Shown: positions 51,714 to 61,456 of the stretch, in pieces
Position numbering within the stretch: the stretch's first letter is position 1
How the letters are laid out: the number at the start of each line of letters is the position of its first letter
Source of the DNA: Sphingobacterium sp. SYP-B4668
GTDB taxonomy: Bacteria > Bacteroidota > Bacteroidia > Sphingobacteriales > Sphingobacteriaceae
DNA length: 64,000 bases
Assembly (NCBI RefSeq): GCF_027627455.1
Contig: NZ_CP115483.1
Coordinates: forward strand, 4,960,001 to 5,024,000
Reading direction: 5' to 3'
Notes under the pieces: model-generated
What the model saw: the letters and a program-made list of their open reading frames with translations, nothing else
Told to the model about the DNA's origin: nothing
Database searches by the model: none
Program-made: the position numbers and the translations under genes

Positions 51714-52250
51714 TTACTTCTTCTCCATACAGATTTTGAGGTTACGCTTTCCATTCTGGATATAGCTTTTGACTTTGTTCAAATCATAACCAGTCTCTTC
51801 TACAATATCTTTATAACACTTTTGCTCTAAGTAAAACGAGCGGACGCAACGTTCCTGTTCGGTATTGAGTGTCAACATACATGTTTCCAGCTTTTCGAAT
51901 TCGGACTCTTCCCAAAGAGGCTGATCTCCAGACTCCATAAAAGACTCGCTTTCAACCATATGTTCATCAATATCGACTTGTGTCATCCGCTTATCTTTAC
52001 GGAGCTCCATCAAACAATAATTGCGTGAGAAGGTATACAACCAACTCTTGAAATGATCAACTTCGTGCTTACGTAGTTTGACGATTAATTCCTCAAAAAT
52101 CTGCATTACCGCATCCTGACTTCGATCCGCATCGTTGAGATACTTATAGCAAACTCCATATAACAGCGACATGTAAGGAGCATATATCCTGCCCAGGGCG
52201 TCTAGATCTCCAGTGGTACGATAATGTTGTAAAAGCTCCTTTTCTGTCAT
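51714..52250 (-). CDS. ECF-type RNA polymerase sigma factor
   Basis: 178 aa, with sigma region 2 (LYGVCYKYLNDADRSQDAVM, FEELIVKLRKHEVDHFKSWL) and region 4 (LNTEQERCVRSFYLEQKCYK, GYDLNKVKSYIQNGKRNLK). It is followed one base later by the membrane protein that is probably its anti-sigma factor. The regulon is unknown; none of the SusC receptors here is adjacent to it. Confidence 0.9.
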   Translation of the reverse strand: MTEKELLQHYRTTGDLDALGRIYAPYMSLLYGVCYKYLNDADRSQDAVMQIFEELIVKLRKHEVDHFKSWLYTFSRNYCLMELRKDKRMTQVDIDEHMVESESFMESGDQPLWEESEFEKLETCMLTLNTEQERCVRSFYLEQKCYKDIVEETGYDLNKVKSYIQNGKRNLKICMEKK

Positions 52251-52335
52251 AAATTACTTGGCCCCTCGTATTATAGATGCATGAAGATAAGAAATTCCAT
52301 AAAGATTGGTAGGATGTATTTGATAGTAATGGGCA

Positions 52336-52378
52336 TTTCATAGAGAAAGGGAGCTAATAGCTCCCTTTCTCTATGAAA
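52336..52378. terminator. Perfect hairpin downstream of the YeiH gene
   Basis: A 20-bp perfect stem (left arm 52336-52355) around an AAT loop. It lies 19 bases past the YeiH stop and 86 bases before the sigma factor start; both genes run leftward. No T-run follows, so it may act as a 3' stability element. Confidence 0.7.
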
Positions 52379-52396
52379 ATATAATGATTGATTATA

Positions 52397-53653
52397 CTAA
52401 TCGAATAGCAGCAGCGCTATTATCAGTGTGACAATAACATTAAAAGTCTGCGCAAGGAGAAAAGCATACAACGGCTTCTTGTTATCCTGTTTAAAAAGGT
52501 CTTTGAAATTGGTCTCTAATCCGATTGAGGTAAACGCCAACGCAAACCACAAGCCTTGCAAACTTTTAAGACTTCCCTTGACTGTACTCACTTGGTCTGG
52601 GGTAATAATAAATGAAAACAACAGCGATGCAAACACGAAACCGATTACAAATTTCGGAAAACGGTCCCAAATAATTTTCAAAGTGGGTTTTTCCTTTTTG
52701 GTCTCTTCATTAACCGACTTGGAATAGGTCCAATAGATACTTATTGCAAAAGCTGCAATACCGAGTAGGACATTCTGCGAAAATTTAACAATGGTACTAA
52801 TCTTCAAGGCTTCTTCACCGACAAGGGAACCGGATGCAACCACGGCACCCGTCGTGTCGATACTCCCCCCTAGCCATGCACCAGTAACTTCTTGAGACAA
52901 TCCCATCCAATTCGCCATATAAGGCATAAAAATCATCATAGGAATGGCAGTAATCAGCACAAGTGAAATGACATAAGACAATTTTTTGCTATCGCCTTTA
53001 ATGGCTCCAGAGGTAGCTATAGCTGCAGAAACACCACATATAGAAACAGCGCTAGCTAACATCATGGTCATCTCATTGTCTATTTTTAGCTTCTTACACA
53101 GCCAATAAGCAAAATACCAAACAGACAGCACCACAGCCAAGGCTTGGATCAGGCCTTTTGAACCAGCTGTAAGGATATCGCCGAAGATAACTGTGGTCCC
53201 CAACAGCACCAAGCCTATTTTCACGTATAGTTCTGTACTTAAAGCATCTTTGAACCACTGTGGCAATTTAAAGAAATTGCTAATAGCTAGACCAATAACC
53301 AAACTAAAAATTACCGCTTCGAGATTGTACTCTTTTAAGACATCATTACCTGCAACAATAAGGGCAACTACCGTAAGTATAAATACAATTGGAAAAACGA
53401 CAAGTAGGTGCTTGATGGACTTTCCAAGCAAAGCCGCACCTATAATAGCCGTCACATATAAGGCAACGAATTGATACAGAATAGCAACGAGATTACTACC
53501 GCTCAGGACTTGATCTTGCAGAGCGACAGTATCTGACCAAGAGAATTTAGGGGCTGGAATGATTAGGCCCGATAATGCTAAAAAAATGATCCCTAAACCT
53601 AAAATTACGACTACCCAATCTTCGGAAATAGAAAATTTTTTTGATGAAGACAT
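52397..53653 (-). CDS. YeiH family putative sulfate/sulfite exporter
   Basis: Inner-membrane transporter of 418 aa with about ten to eleven helices (WVVVILGLGIIFLALSGLII, ILYQFVALYVTAIIGAALLG, VLLGTTVIFGDILTAGSKGL). Conserved YeiH patterns include VSICGVSAAIATSGAIKGD and WLGGSIDTTGAVVASG. The ATG at 53653 (MSSSKKFSISEDW) is preferred to a start 42 codons upstream, which would add an atypical stretch. Members are annotated as sulfate or sulfite exporters in organosulfur metabolism, but few have been tested. It follows the DoxX-like genes by 286 bases on the same strand. Confidence 0.88.
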   Translation of the reverse strand: MSSSKKFSISEDWVVVILGLGIIFLALSGLIIPAPKFSWSDTVALQDQVLSGSNLVAILYQFVALYVTAIIGAALLGKSIKHLLVVFPIVFILTVVALIVAGNDVLKEYNLEAVIFSLVIGLAISNFFKLPQWFKDALSTELYVKIGLVLLGTTVIFGDILTAGSKGLIQALAVVLSVWYFAYWLCKKLKIDNEMTMMLASAVSICGVSAAIATSGAIKGDSKKLSYVISLVLITAIPMMIFMPYMANWMGLSQEVTGAWLGGSIDTTGAVVASGSLVGEEALKISTIVKFSQNVLLGIAAFAISIYWTYSKSVNEETKKEKPTLKIIWDRFPKFVIGFVFASLLFSFIITPDQVSTVKGSLKSLQGLWFALAFTSIGLETNFKDLFKQDNKKPLYAFLLAQTFNVIVTLIIALLLFD

Positions 53654-53939
53654 AAAATAAATATTATTGTTTTGAGTTGATAAGTTGATTAAATGCTTGA
53701 CGAAGATAAGGATAATGCAATTGAAACCTCTCATCCAATACATATTTCGACGATTAAGGACATCCTCTCCAAAAAGCAAATCGAGGTCTAGGCACTATCC
53801 GTCATATATTTCTTCCAGCACTTGATATATTTGTAGCCAAAAAAATACATGCTCGGGCATCCTCAAGATTGGTGATGTAGGCTTATCCTTCATACCGTTC
53901 TAACAACCGCACGATCATATCGTCTTAAAAGCGAAAATT
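53654..53939. other. 286-base gap between YeiH and DoxX-like A genes
   Basis: No gene, RNA or clear promoter was seen. It must carry the YeiH promoter if the gene is transcribed separately from the upstream operon. Confidence 0.4.
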
Positions 53940-55376
53940 TCAGGGTTTAAAAACGAAATTATCTTTATACCGATCATGGAACAATGCATACTCTTTCTCT
54001 TTACGTACAAGTTTAATTTTCAAATGAACTGATTTTACCATTCCATCCAAGATAATAGTCTCCGCATTGGGGCGACTGTATTCCAATGAAAAATTATCGG
54101 TCTTGTAAACTTTATTTTTACTAAAAAAATTCAGTTTATGATGTAAAGAATCTATTTCGTAGTAGAAATGACGCCTCCCTCCCCCTGTCCCAGCAGATTC
54201 GTAGGTACGGTTAATATCCTCATATTGTTTACCACGACCAGCTTCTCCATGTATTAAAAATGTATTATTGACGGAGTAGGATAGGGTGGACCACTTTTCC
54301 AACGTCACATCTCTCCAGCGCACAGCATCGGTAGGATCGTAAGCAATGGTATCTCCATCTACAATAAAATCTTCCACCTCGTATGTACCTCTAGCATTCG
54401 CTAATCCAGGATTAGAAGGCACCTTATAGGAATCATATTTGTAATTATGCCAGTGTAGATAACCACTGTAGATAAAGAAAAACAAGAAAAGAAAGGTTTT
54501 AATTCCGTATCGCACAACTTTCTCCCATGGCTTGGAAAAAGGATAGTAATACACGTCTTCTTGAATGTTTTCCTCTTTCACAATCAACTGAAAAATACGA
54601 GTAAAATAGGGCCATAACACGTATAGTCCGCTGATGGTAAAAAAGAATGCTATCAGATGGATACCTCCGTCGTAAGCATGGTTGGCATAGGTTATGTTTC
54701 CAATCATGGCAACGGACAATGCTGCTCCCAATGCCCTTGTCTGTCTGAAAAACAAAAAGGCCATAATGACCAGTTCTGCCAGCCCCGCAAAAATTTCATA
54801 TCCATGAACGAAGCTAAATTGGATCCAATAAAGCTTTTGAGCAGTAAAATCACCGAAAGGGGTATTCAATTGTGTAAGTGCCAAATCTGGCATTTGGGTA
54901 GGGAATATTTTAGAAAATGTCAACCCTTGCAACCGAATCGCCAAGGCTAGACTCACCGCGACCGACGAAAAATACAGCAAGGTCCTATAGTTTTTTCTTT
55001 TCCCATCAACCAATCCCCATATCAACGCCCCTACCATCCCAATTCCCAGTAAAATAAAATAATTAACATAACTGACAATATTGAAAGGAGCATCCTCTCC
55101 TTTAATCACACCTGGTTTCTCATTTTCAACACTCAGTCTCTGCTTTTCCCGATTATCATTTACCTCCTGATGGTTCGAAACTACTGTTACAAATGATAGA
55201 CCTGTACCGGAAAACCTCGGAATGTCCCTAATGTGCATTTCGGACCAGTCTTGCGTAAACCACTGTGTGTAAAACGTTGTCTTGAATGGAACGATTAGTA
55301 GAAAAAAGAAAATAAAAAATACACGAAAGAAAAATTTCTGTGATTTACTCCAGATATATTGATGAATTGTTTCCAT
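53940..55376 (-). CDS. DoxX-like membrane protein with C-terminal soluble domain (paralog A)
   Basis: 478 aa. About seven membrane segments, then a C-terminal domain of about 150 residues beginning near residue 325. In the membrane part, FPTQMPDLALTQLNTPFGDF and YEIFAGLAELVIMAFLFFR match paralog B and the DoxX family. In the soluble part, ARGTYEVEDFIVDGDTI, TDAVRWRDVTLEKW, YESAGTGGGRR and FYYEIDSL recur in paralog B. DoxX/DoxD proteins include the membrane subunit of thiosulfate:quinone oxidoreductase; this one is larger, with its extra domain outside the membrane. It lies 10 bases behind paralog B in a SusC/SusD operon and close to YeiH. Function not known. Confidence 0.75.
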   Translation of the reverse strand: METIHQYIWSKSQKFFFRVFFIFFFLLIVPFKTTFYTQWFTQDWSEMHIRDIPRFSGTGLSFVTVVSNHQEVNDNREKQRLSVENEKPGVIKGEDAPFNIVSYVNYFILLGIGMVGALIWGLVDGKRKNYRTLLYFSSVAVSLALAIRLQGLTFSKIFPTQMPDLALTQLNTPFGDFTAQKLYWIQFSFVHGYEIFAGLAELVIMAFLFFRQTRALGAALSVAMIGNITYANHAYDGGIHLIAFFFTISGLYVLWPYFTRIFQLIVKEENIQEDVYYYPFSKPWEKVVRYGIKTFLFLFFFIYSGYLHWHNYKYDSYKVPSNPGLANARGTYEVEDFIVDGDTIAYDPTDAVRWRDVTLEKWSTLSYSVNNTFLIHGEAGRGKQYEDINRTYESAGTGGGRRHFYYEIDSLHHKLNFFSKNKVYKTDNFSLEYSRPNAETIILDGMVKSVHLKIKLVRKEKEYALFHDRYKDNFVFKP

Positions 55377-55386
55377 AACTGTCCTA

Positions 55387-56697
55387 TTATAATTTTATCG
55401 GTTTTCGTCGTCCCTCTAACAACATATACTTCTTATTAACTTTTTGAAGAGTAACCTCTATATGGCGTCCTTGCTCGTCCGAACCAGACAGATTAATAAC
55501 AGAATCTCCAATAAGCTCGTATTGTAATTGGAACTTTTCCTCTTTATGATTTACATTTTTATTAGCTAGCGTCAGGCTTTTGGCGGTCTTATCTATCTCA
55601 TAGTGAAAATATCGTCTACCACCTACCCCAGCTGATTCAAAATTACGCTCGTAGTCGTATTTTTTGTAATCGCTAGCCACAGAGTTATCCAAGATGATAG
55701 GTCGTGCTGAAGCAATTGAAATGGTGGGCCAGCTTTCAAAAACAACATTTTGCCAACGCACAGAATCGGTACGAGAATAGGGAATTTCTTGTCCATTAAC
55801 TTTAAATGTCTTCACATTATAATATCCATAAGCGCCTTCCAATCCTTTGCCTTTTGGATATTTAAAAGGAGAAGTAGACCACGAGCATGCAAAAGACAAC
55901 CCTATGAACAACAAGTACACATACACGGTTGACTTAAAGATCAAACGTCGCCTATTCCATTTAGAATTATATTCGGGAACTACATTATTTGCCTCTACCT
56001 TTTCAAATTTATAGAGCAATCTAAAAAGACGGCGAAAATCAAAGGTGAATAGAATTGTTGCGATGACTATAATCAATAGTGATAAGTATTCCTGTCCGCC
56101 TTGATAAGCCAAATTTGCCGCAAAAACATTTCCGGAAAAGCCAATAATGACTCCGGCACCTAAGGTGGTGGTACTCCTAAAAAAGAGTAAAATACCTGCA
56201 GCAACTTCTATTGCACCTAAAAATGATTCGTACCAAGGTGTAATACCCGTCGTATGGTAATAAATTTTCCAAGCGTAGAAGTCGCCATAGTTGGTATGCA
56301 AATTACTCAATGACGGGAAGGGCATTTGTAACGGGAACAACTTTAACAAACCATAGGCCACTAAAATAATTCCTAATCTATACCGTAATACCACCCTTGT
56401 CCAATGGTAGAGATTACTGTAGTTAATATTCCGTTGGCTACCGAAATACGCTATCGACAAGGATAGCCCAATTAAGATAATGATGTTCCAATACGGATTG
56501 CCGACAACAAATTCGGGAACATAATTTGTTAATTTAAATAGTGTAAAAAAACTTAGACCATCTTCGAAAACATATATCCAGAATTTATAATCTAATGGAA
56601 TGCTTACAAAAAAAGTAAACACTACCAAGGCCCGTATCAACCACCGATGAGTAGGATTGGTAATGCCGTCTTGTCGTATAACAATTGGTAAGTTCAT
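55387..56697 (-). CDS. DoxX-like membrane protein with C-terminal soluble domain (paralog B)
   Basis: 436 aa; the closest relative in the window is paralog A next door. Membrane part: FPLQMPFPSLSNLHTNYGDF, YESFLGAIEVAAGILLFFR and NVFAANLAYQGGQ; soluble part: EGAYGYYNVKTFKVNGQEI, TDSVRWQNVVFESW, FESAGVGGRRYFHYEID. The shared pattern FPxQMP, GDFxAxKxY, YExFxGxxE and TDxVRW with ESAGxGGRR is strong enough to call the two duplicates. B lies 29 bases after the SusD gene. The conserved Glu in the helix is the residue to test for a redox or ion-linked role. Confidence 0.75.
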   Translation of the reverse strand: MNLPIVIRQDGITNPTHRWLIRALVVFTFFVSIPLDYKFWIYVFEDGLSFFTLFKLTNYVPEFVVGNPYWNIIILIGLSLSIAYFGSQRNINYSNLYHWTRVVLRYRLGIILVAYGLLKLFPLQMPFPSLSNLHTNYGDFYAWKIYYHTTGITPWYESFLGAIEVAAGILLFFRSTTTLGAGVIIGFSGNVFAANLAYQGGQEYLSLLIIVIATILFTFDFRRLFRLLYKFEKVEANNVVPEYNSKWNRRRLIFKSTVYVYLLFIGLSFACSWSTSPFKYPKGKGLEGAYGYYNVKTFKVNGQEIPYSRTDSVRWQNVVFESWPTISIASARPIILDNSVASDYKKYDYERNFESAGVGGRRYFHYEIDKTAKSLTLANKNVNHKEEKFQLQYELIGDSVINLSGSDEQGRHIEVTLQKVNKKYMLLEGRRKPIKL

Positions 56698-56726
56698 ATC
56701 TAAAAAATTAAAATGTCTTGTTGAAA

Positions 56727-58094
56727 CTAATAGCCTGGATTTTGTTCCAATTTATCATCCAAATCTAGCTGAGCGACGGGGATAGGAAATAGATTTTCGT
56801 GCTCATCTACCTTAATCGTCGGATCCAACAACGGAATTAATGTCATATATCTTCCTGTGCGAGTCAGATCAAACCATCGATGTGCTTCAAAAGCAAATTC
56901 GTAGCGACGCTCTTGGTCTATCGCATCTAATATCTCCTGCTTATCTGAGGAAAACGTCACGGCTAGGTCTGCACGTTGCCTTATTACATTAAGATCTTCT
57001 AAAGCATCTTCTAAATGACCTTGTTGCGCTCTCGCTTCAGCTCGTATTAAATACATTTCGGCTATTCTGAAAATATAGGCTGGATCGGTCGCTTGTAAAC
57101 GGTAGTATAAGTTTCCAAACCACAAAGTGGTATTATTTTGTGTAACGCTCCCTATTAGTGCCCTACGTGCCCCGCCCTTAGTTGGATTATTTAGTAGGCC
57201 GACAAAATTGTCGTTCGGTGCATAGCGATAGGTTCCACCGGCAGTAGGATGCTGCATCTGCGATCGTATAGTACTCGGGTTTTGAGCACTATACTGCAAT
57301 TCAAAAATTGACTCTGTAGTACCGATTACATTGTTTTTAAACCAGTCTGCGAAAGGGTATACCAATTTATAGCTAGTGGTTCTATCAATCAACTTGGTGG
57401 CGTATACTTCTGCTAAATCCCATTGTTTTTGATATAAGTGTAGACGTGATCGTAAAGCCCACACGGTCTGCTTGGTGGCCCGAATACGATTCACATTCTC
57501 AGATAGCAGTTTTTCGGCTTCTTCCAAATCTGTTAACACTTGTTTATAGGTCTCTGCTAGAGATGAGCGAGAAATAGAGGGCCTAGAATTGAGATCATCT
57601 GTTGGTAATAAGTAGATTTGAACGCCTCCAAATGTACGAGCCAAATCGAAATATGCTAACGCCCGAATAAAGGTCGCTTCCCCAACGAGAGTAGTGCGTT
57701 CGGCATCAGTAAAATTGGCATCCACCACCAGTGGCACTTTCTGAATCACGTGATTCGCTCGATTGATGGTATTATACGCTGCATTCCAAAATGAATTAAG
57801 GTTCGCATTATCAGCTCTAAAATCCCAGTTGACCAAATTGAGTATAACACCCGTAGTCAAACATTTTATATCTCCTGAAGGATAATAAGCCAAGGTGACG
57901 AAATTCTCGCCATAGTAGCCAGGGGAAGCTAATTGTCTATATGTACCTCTCAAAGCCGTATTCGCAGACGCTTTGTCATAGATAGTATTTTCATCGGAGA
58001 CATCATTGACAGGTTGTACTTCCAAAAAGGAATCACATGCTGCTGTTATGAGTACAAATAAGAAAATACAAAATATATTGAGTTTATTTTTCAT
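56727..58094 (-). CDS. SusD/RagB family nutrient-binding lipoprotein
   Basis: 455 aa. Lipoprotein signal FLFVLITAAC (Cys20) and CDSFLEVQPVND, the usual start of SusD. TPR-like helical segments such as FIRALAYFDLARTFGGVQIY and EMYLIRAEARAQQGHLEDAL, and the C-terminal DQERRYEFAFEAHRWFDL, complete the family. It sits 99 bases behind SusC2 and delivers a ligand to that receptor. The ligand is not known; the downstream DoxX and YeiH genes make an unusual partner set for a glycan system. Confidence 0.94.
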   Translation of the reverse strand: MKNKLNIFCIFLFVLITAACDSFLEVQPVNDVSDENTIYDKASANTALRGTYRQLASPGYYGENFVTLAYYPSGDIKCLTTGVILNLVNWDFRADNANLNSFWNAAYNTINRANHVIQKVPLVVDANFTDAERTTLVGEATFIRALAYFDLARTFGGVQIYLLPTDDLNSRPSISRSSLAETYKQVLTDLEEAEKLLSENVNRIRATKQTVWALRSRLHLYQKQWDLAEVYATKLIDRTTSYKLVYPFADWFKNNVIGTTESIFELQYSAQNPSTIRSQMQHPTAGGTYRYAPNDNFVGLLNNPTKGGARRALIGSVTQNNTTLWFGNLYYRLQATDPAYIFRIAEMYLIRAEARAQQGHLEDALEDLNVIRQRADLAVTFSSDKQEILDAIDQERRYEFAFEAHRWFDLTRTGRYMTLIPLLDPTIKVDEHENLFPIPVAQLDLDDKLEQNPGY

Positions 58095-58193
58095 CTGTAT
58101 ATAATTTGTTTTTTAAAGGTGATGAAGCTATCCGACCTATGCATTCCCTTGTGTGGTGTGGATAAATCATGATGGTTCTACTGTCAAAGTCAT

Positions 58194-61100
58194 TTATAGT
58201 GAAATCTGAATTCCAAATTGAAAGGTCCGTGGCTGTGGAGGAGTCCCGTAGTCATATCCTTGAATATTCTCTGTTCCTAAATTTGCTTCTGGATCTGCTC
58301 CGGAATAAGGCGTAATCAAAAATAGATTTGATGCAGACACATATACTCTTAGATGTTCTAGCTTGATTCGCTGTACTAAATTTTTATTTAAGGAATAGCC
58401 GACGGTGATATTCCGCAACCGGAGGTAAGATGCATCCTCCAAATAGCGGCTATTTTCTTGTATCGAATAGTTGGCCGTTGCTAACCTTGGCACATCAGTA
58501 ATCTGTCCAGGTTCGGTCCAGCGATTAAGTTGTGACTTTAACAGTACGCGATTTGCGTCTAAGGTCCCTCCCGTTTCCCCCAGCATTTTGTTGTGATTCC
58601 AGGTTTTATTGCCTAAAGAAAACGTAAACAAAAAGGAGGCGTCAAAGGATTTATATCTTATGTTATTAGTCAGGCCTCCAAAAAGCTTCGGCCATGTATC
58701 CCCAATAATCTGACGATCAGCTACGGTAATCGCCCCATCGTCATTGACATCCTCGAATTGCACATTACCTGTTTGTGGGTCAACTCCGATTTGATGGTAC
58801 AGCCAGTAGGAATATAAAGGATGGCCCTGTTGAAGCCTTATCAGGTCACGACCAGCAAAGGGTATATCTGCAGGAATATCTTCTATTCGATTTCTATTTT
58901 GAGCTAAATTTAAGTTGGCTGACCACGTAAATTTTTCTCCAGTAAAGGGCTGGGCATTGATAGAGAGCTCAAATCCTTTATTACTGATTTCCCCATAATT
59001 CGTAATATAGCTTTGGTAGCCAGTCGAGCCCGGAGTACCTACTAAAAGCAACGCATCCCTCGTATACTTTTGATAGTAATTCAGCTCTAATGTCAAGCGG
59101 TCACTCCAGAATCCAACATCCAGACCTGCGTTAAACTGTGTTGTGCTTTCCCATTTCAAATCATTGTTTTTTAACTGCAAGGGAGCTGTTCCGGGCTTCT
59201 CTTCTCCTCCCAAAATATCAGCATACCCATCTCCGCCCTGCCATAATCCAAATGTTGCGTACTCGTCTATGCCGGATTGGTTGCCTGTAATACCATAGTT
59301 CAACCGAAACTTGAAATTACTTAACGTCTGTTGATGTTGTAAAAATGATTCTTTCGCAATGTTCCAAGCCAATCCTACTGCAGGAAAATATCCCCATCGA
59401 TTAGCATCTCCAAATTTGGAAGATCCATCCGCGCGAAGTATGAACTCGGCATAGTATCTATTGTCGTAATTGTAATTTAATCTGGTGAAAAAAGAAGCTA
59501 ATGTACTTTCCTTTTTCCATTGATCGGCAGTCTGGGTAGATGCAGAAGAGATTTGCGTATATGAATTATTGGGAAAATTACTACCCGAAGCAAACACGTT
59601 ATTAAGCTTAGAAGACTGCAATGTATTCCCAACCAAAGCACCAATAGCATGACCTCCTATCTTGTCTGCATATGACAGGGTCTGCTCATTGACTAATGAC
59701 AAAGATTGCGTATTACTCTCACTGGCCAAGCCTCCATTTACACCAAGAATCGTGGAGGAATCCCACCATTCGTGTTCGTTGTATTGATTGAAATCGAGTC
59801 CTAGCGTTGAGCGAAATTTCAATTTCGGGCTAAGCGACACATCCAAAAAACCATTTCCTATATAGTGATAACTATCGGACCACAAATTCTGATTTGAGGT
59901 CAATGTGTAAATATTATCGAAATTGACCCATTTTAATGGTGTACCAGCGTCATCAAAAACAGGCAAGTATGTAGGAATATTCAACGAAGCTTGCAATAAT
60001 GTTCCATTCCCGCCGTTTGCAGGTCGTGCTTGGTCACGATGTGATTTCGAAAAAGAATTACTGACACCTAAGGTTACATATTCACTTAATTTTTGATCGA
60101 GATTAAGTTTAAAGCTATACCTGTTAAATCCCATTGGTTTCCAGATGGATTCCTGATTAACGTATCCCCCACCAACATAATATCGTGTTCTATCTGAACC
60201 TCCTTGAATAGAGAAATCGTAATTTTGTAATGAGGCGGTACGAAAAAGATATTGGAGTCGGTCATATGTCTGCTGCTCTGAGGGGAGTCCCCGCCCTCCT
60301 TCTGAGATTGGTCGGAATGGCTCCACCCGCCCCATATTTCGATTAAATTCATTGATTAATAATGCATGCTCTTCACCAGTGGTTGTTTTCCATACCCTAT
60401 CGGACAAGGCTTTGGCAAATCCATTGGAAATGTTAAAGTCAATTTTGGCACTTTGCCCAAACTTACCTCGCTTGGTCGTGACCAAGACAACGCCATTGGC
60501 ACCGCGAGAACCATAAATTCCTATTGCCGTGGCATCTTTGAGGATTTCAATACTCTCGATGTCATTGGGATTAATATCTGATAGTGGTGACGTCTTACGA
60601 TCTTGCGCTATACTTTGCAAGGATTCATTGTTGACAAATACGCCATCTATTACATATAAGGGATCATTGCCGGCATTAATGGACGTTGCTCCTCTGACGC
60701 GGATAAAAACATCAGATCCAGGGACACCCGTATTGGTATTTATTTGGACTCCAGCAGCCTTTCCTTGAAGCTGAGCATCAAAACTAGCCTCAGGAATTTG
60801 CTTTGTTTCGTCTGCATTTATTTTTGATATGGATGAGACTAGATCTCTTCTTTTCTGTGTGCCATACCCTACTACAATCACTTCATCTAAAGTCCTATCT
60901 TCGGGTAGCAATTCGATAACAGTCGGAGATTTTGAAACGACAATCGTCTTATTTTGATACCCCACATATGTGATGGTCAACGTAAATGGAAGTTTTTGCC
61001 CAGTGATGAATTGAAACTTGCCATCTCGGTCTGTTCTAACACTATGTGTCACAGCTTCAAGACGTATAGTTGCACCTTCAATAGGTTCTTTTGTCTCAGC

Positions 61101-61229
61101 ATCAATAAGGGTTCCCTGTAAGGACGCATTGATGATAGGTCTGGTTTCATCCTGAGCTTGTACGCTGTGAAAGCTCATTAGGGACAATATAAGTATGCAA
61201 GAATAGCGGAATACTCCGTATTTTTTCAT
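58194..61229 (-). CDS. SusC/RagA family TonB-linked outer membrane receptor
   Basis: 1011 aa from the ATG at 61229 (MKKYGVFRYSCILILSL signal). The longer frame to 61316 starts inside the terminator hairpin at 61298-61332 and is rejected. Domains: signal, carboxypeptidase-D regulatory-like domain (about 41-120), SusC signature DEVIVVGYGTQK, plug (LYVIDGVFVNN, IEILKDATAIGIYGSRGANG), barrel. The regulatory domain is about 73 percent identical by hand (56 of 77 residues) to that of the TonB receptor gene upstream. It pairs with the SusD that follows. Confidence 0.95.
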   Translation of the reverse strand: MKKYGVFRYSCILILSLMSFHSVQAQDETRPIINASLQGTLIDAETKEPIEGATIRLEAVTHSVRTDRDGKFQFITGQKLPFTLTITYVGYQNKTIVVSKSPTVIELLPEDRTLDEVIVVGYGTQKRRDLVSSISKINADETKQIPEASFDAQLQGKAAGVQINTNTGVPGSDVFIRVRGATSINAGNDPLYVIDGVFVNNESLQSIAQDRKTSPLSDINPNDIESIEILKDATAIGIYGSRGANGVVLVTTKRGKFGQSAKIDFNISNGFAKALSDRVWKTTTGEEHALLINEFNRNMGRVEPFRPISEGGRGLPSEQQTYDRLQYLFRTASLQNYDFSIQGGSDRTRYYVGGGYVNQESIWKPMGFNRYSFKLNLDQKLSEYVTLGVSNSFSKSHRDQARPANGGNGTLLQASLNIPTYLPVFDDAGTPLKWVNFDNIYTLTSNQNLWSDSYHYIGNGFLDVSLSPKLKFRSTLGLDFNQYNEHEWWDSSTILGVNGGLASESNTQSLSLVNEQTLSYADKIGGHAIGALVGNTLQSSKLNNVFASGSNFPNNSYTQISSASTQTADQWKKESTLASFFTRLNYNYDNRYYAEFILRADGSSKFGDANRWGYFPAVGLAWNIAKESFLQHQQTLSNFKFRLNYGITGNQSGIDEYATFGLWQGGDGYADILGGEEKPGTAPLQLKNNDLKWESTTQFNAGLDVGFWSDRLTLELNYYQKYTRDALLLVGTPGSTGYQSYITNYGEISNKGFELSINAQPFTGEKFTWSANLNLAQNRNRIEDIPADIPFAGRDLIRLQQGHPLYSYWLYHQIGVDPQTGNVQFEDVNDDGAITVADRQIIGDTWPKLFGGLTNNIRYKSFDASFLFTFSLGNKTWNHNKMLGETGGTLDANRVLLKSQLNRWTEPGQITDVPRLATANYSIQENSRYLEDASYLRLRNITVGYSLNKNLVQRIKLEHLRVYVSASNLFLITPYSGADPEANLGTENIQGYDYGTPPQPRTFQFGIQISL

Positions 61230-61297
61230 ATTTTTAAACGATTTAATAGTGAATACTTGCAAGTGCCAACGCCAATTGAATACTTGTTTCATTATTG

Positions 61298-61332
61298 AAC
61301 AGAATAGGGAAGCCATGGCTTCCCTTTCTGTT
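61298..61332. terminator. Hairpin between the FyuA-type receptor and SusC2
   Basis: AACAGAA-T-AGGGAAGCC paired with its complement (16 bp, one bulged T) around an AT loop. It lies 124 bases past the receptor stop and 69 bases before the SusC2 ATG. No T-run follows, so it may only partly stop transcription and let some read-through into SusC2. Confidence 0.6.
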
Positions 61333-61456
61333 TCTATATTAAGGGAGAGAGACTTAATTACACATTCGACGGAATGGTAAATTGAATTTTATTGATTTTT
61401 GGATAATCATTTTTGTTATTATTTCTTTACTAGACATAGCTACTTTAATCTTATCA

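Noticed and set aside
61230..61316. Longer start for SusC2
   Set aside because: The ATG would lie inside the hairpin at 61298-61332, and the signal peptide fits the ATG at 61229.
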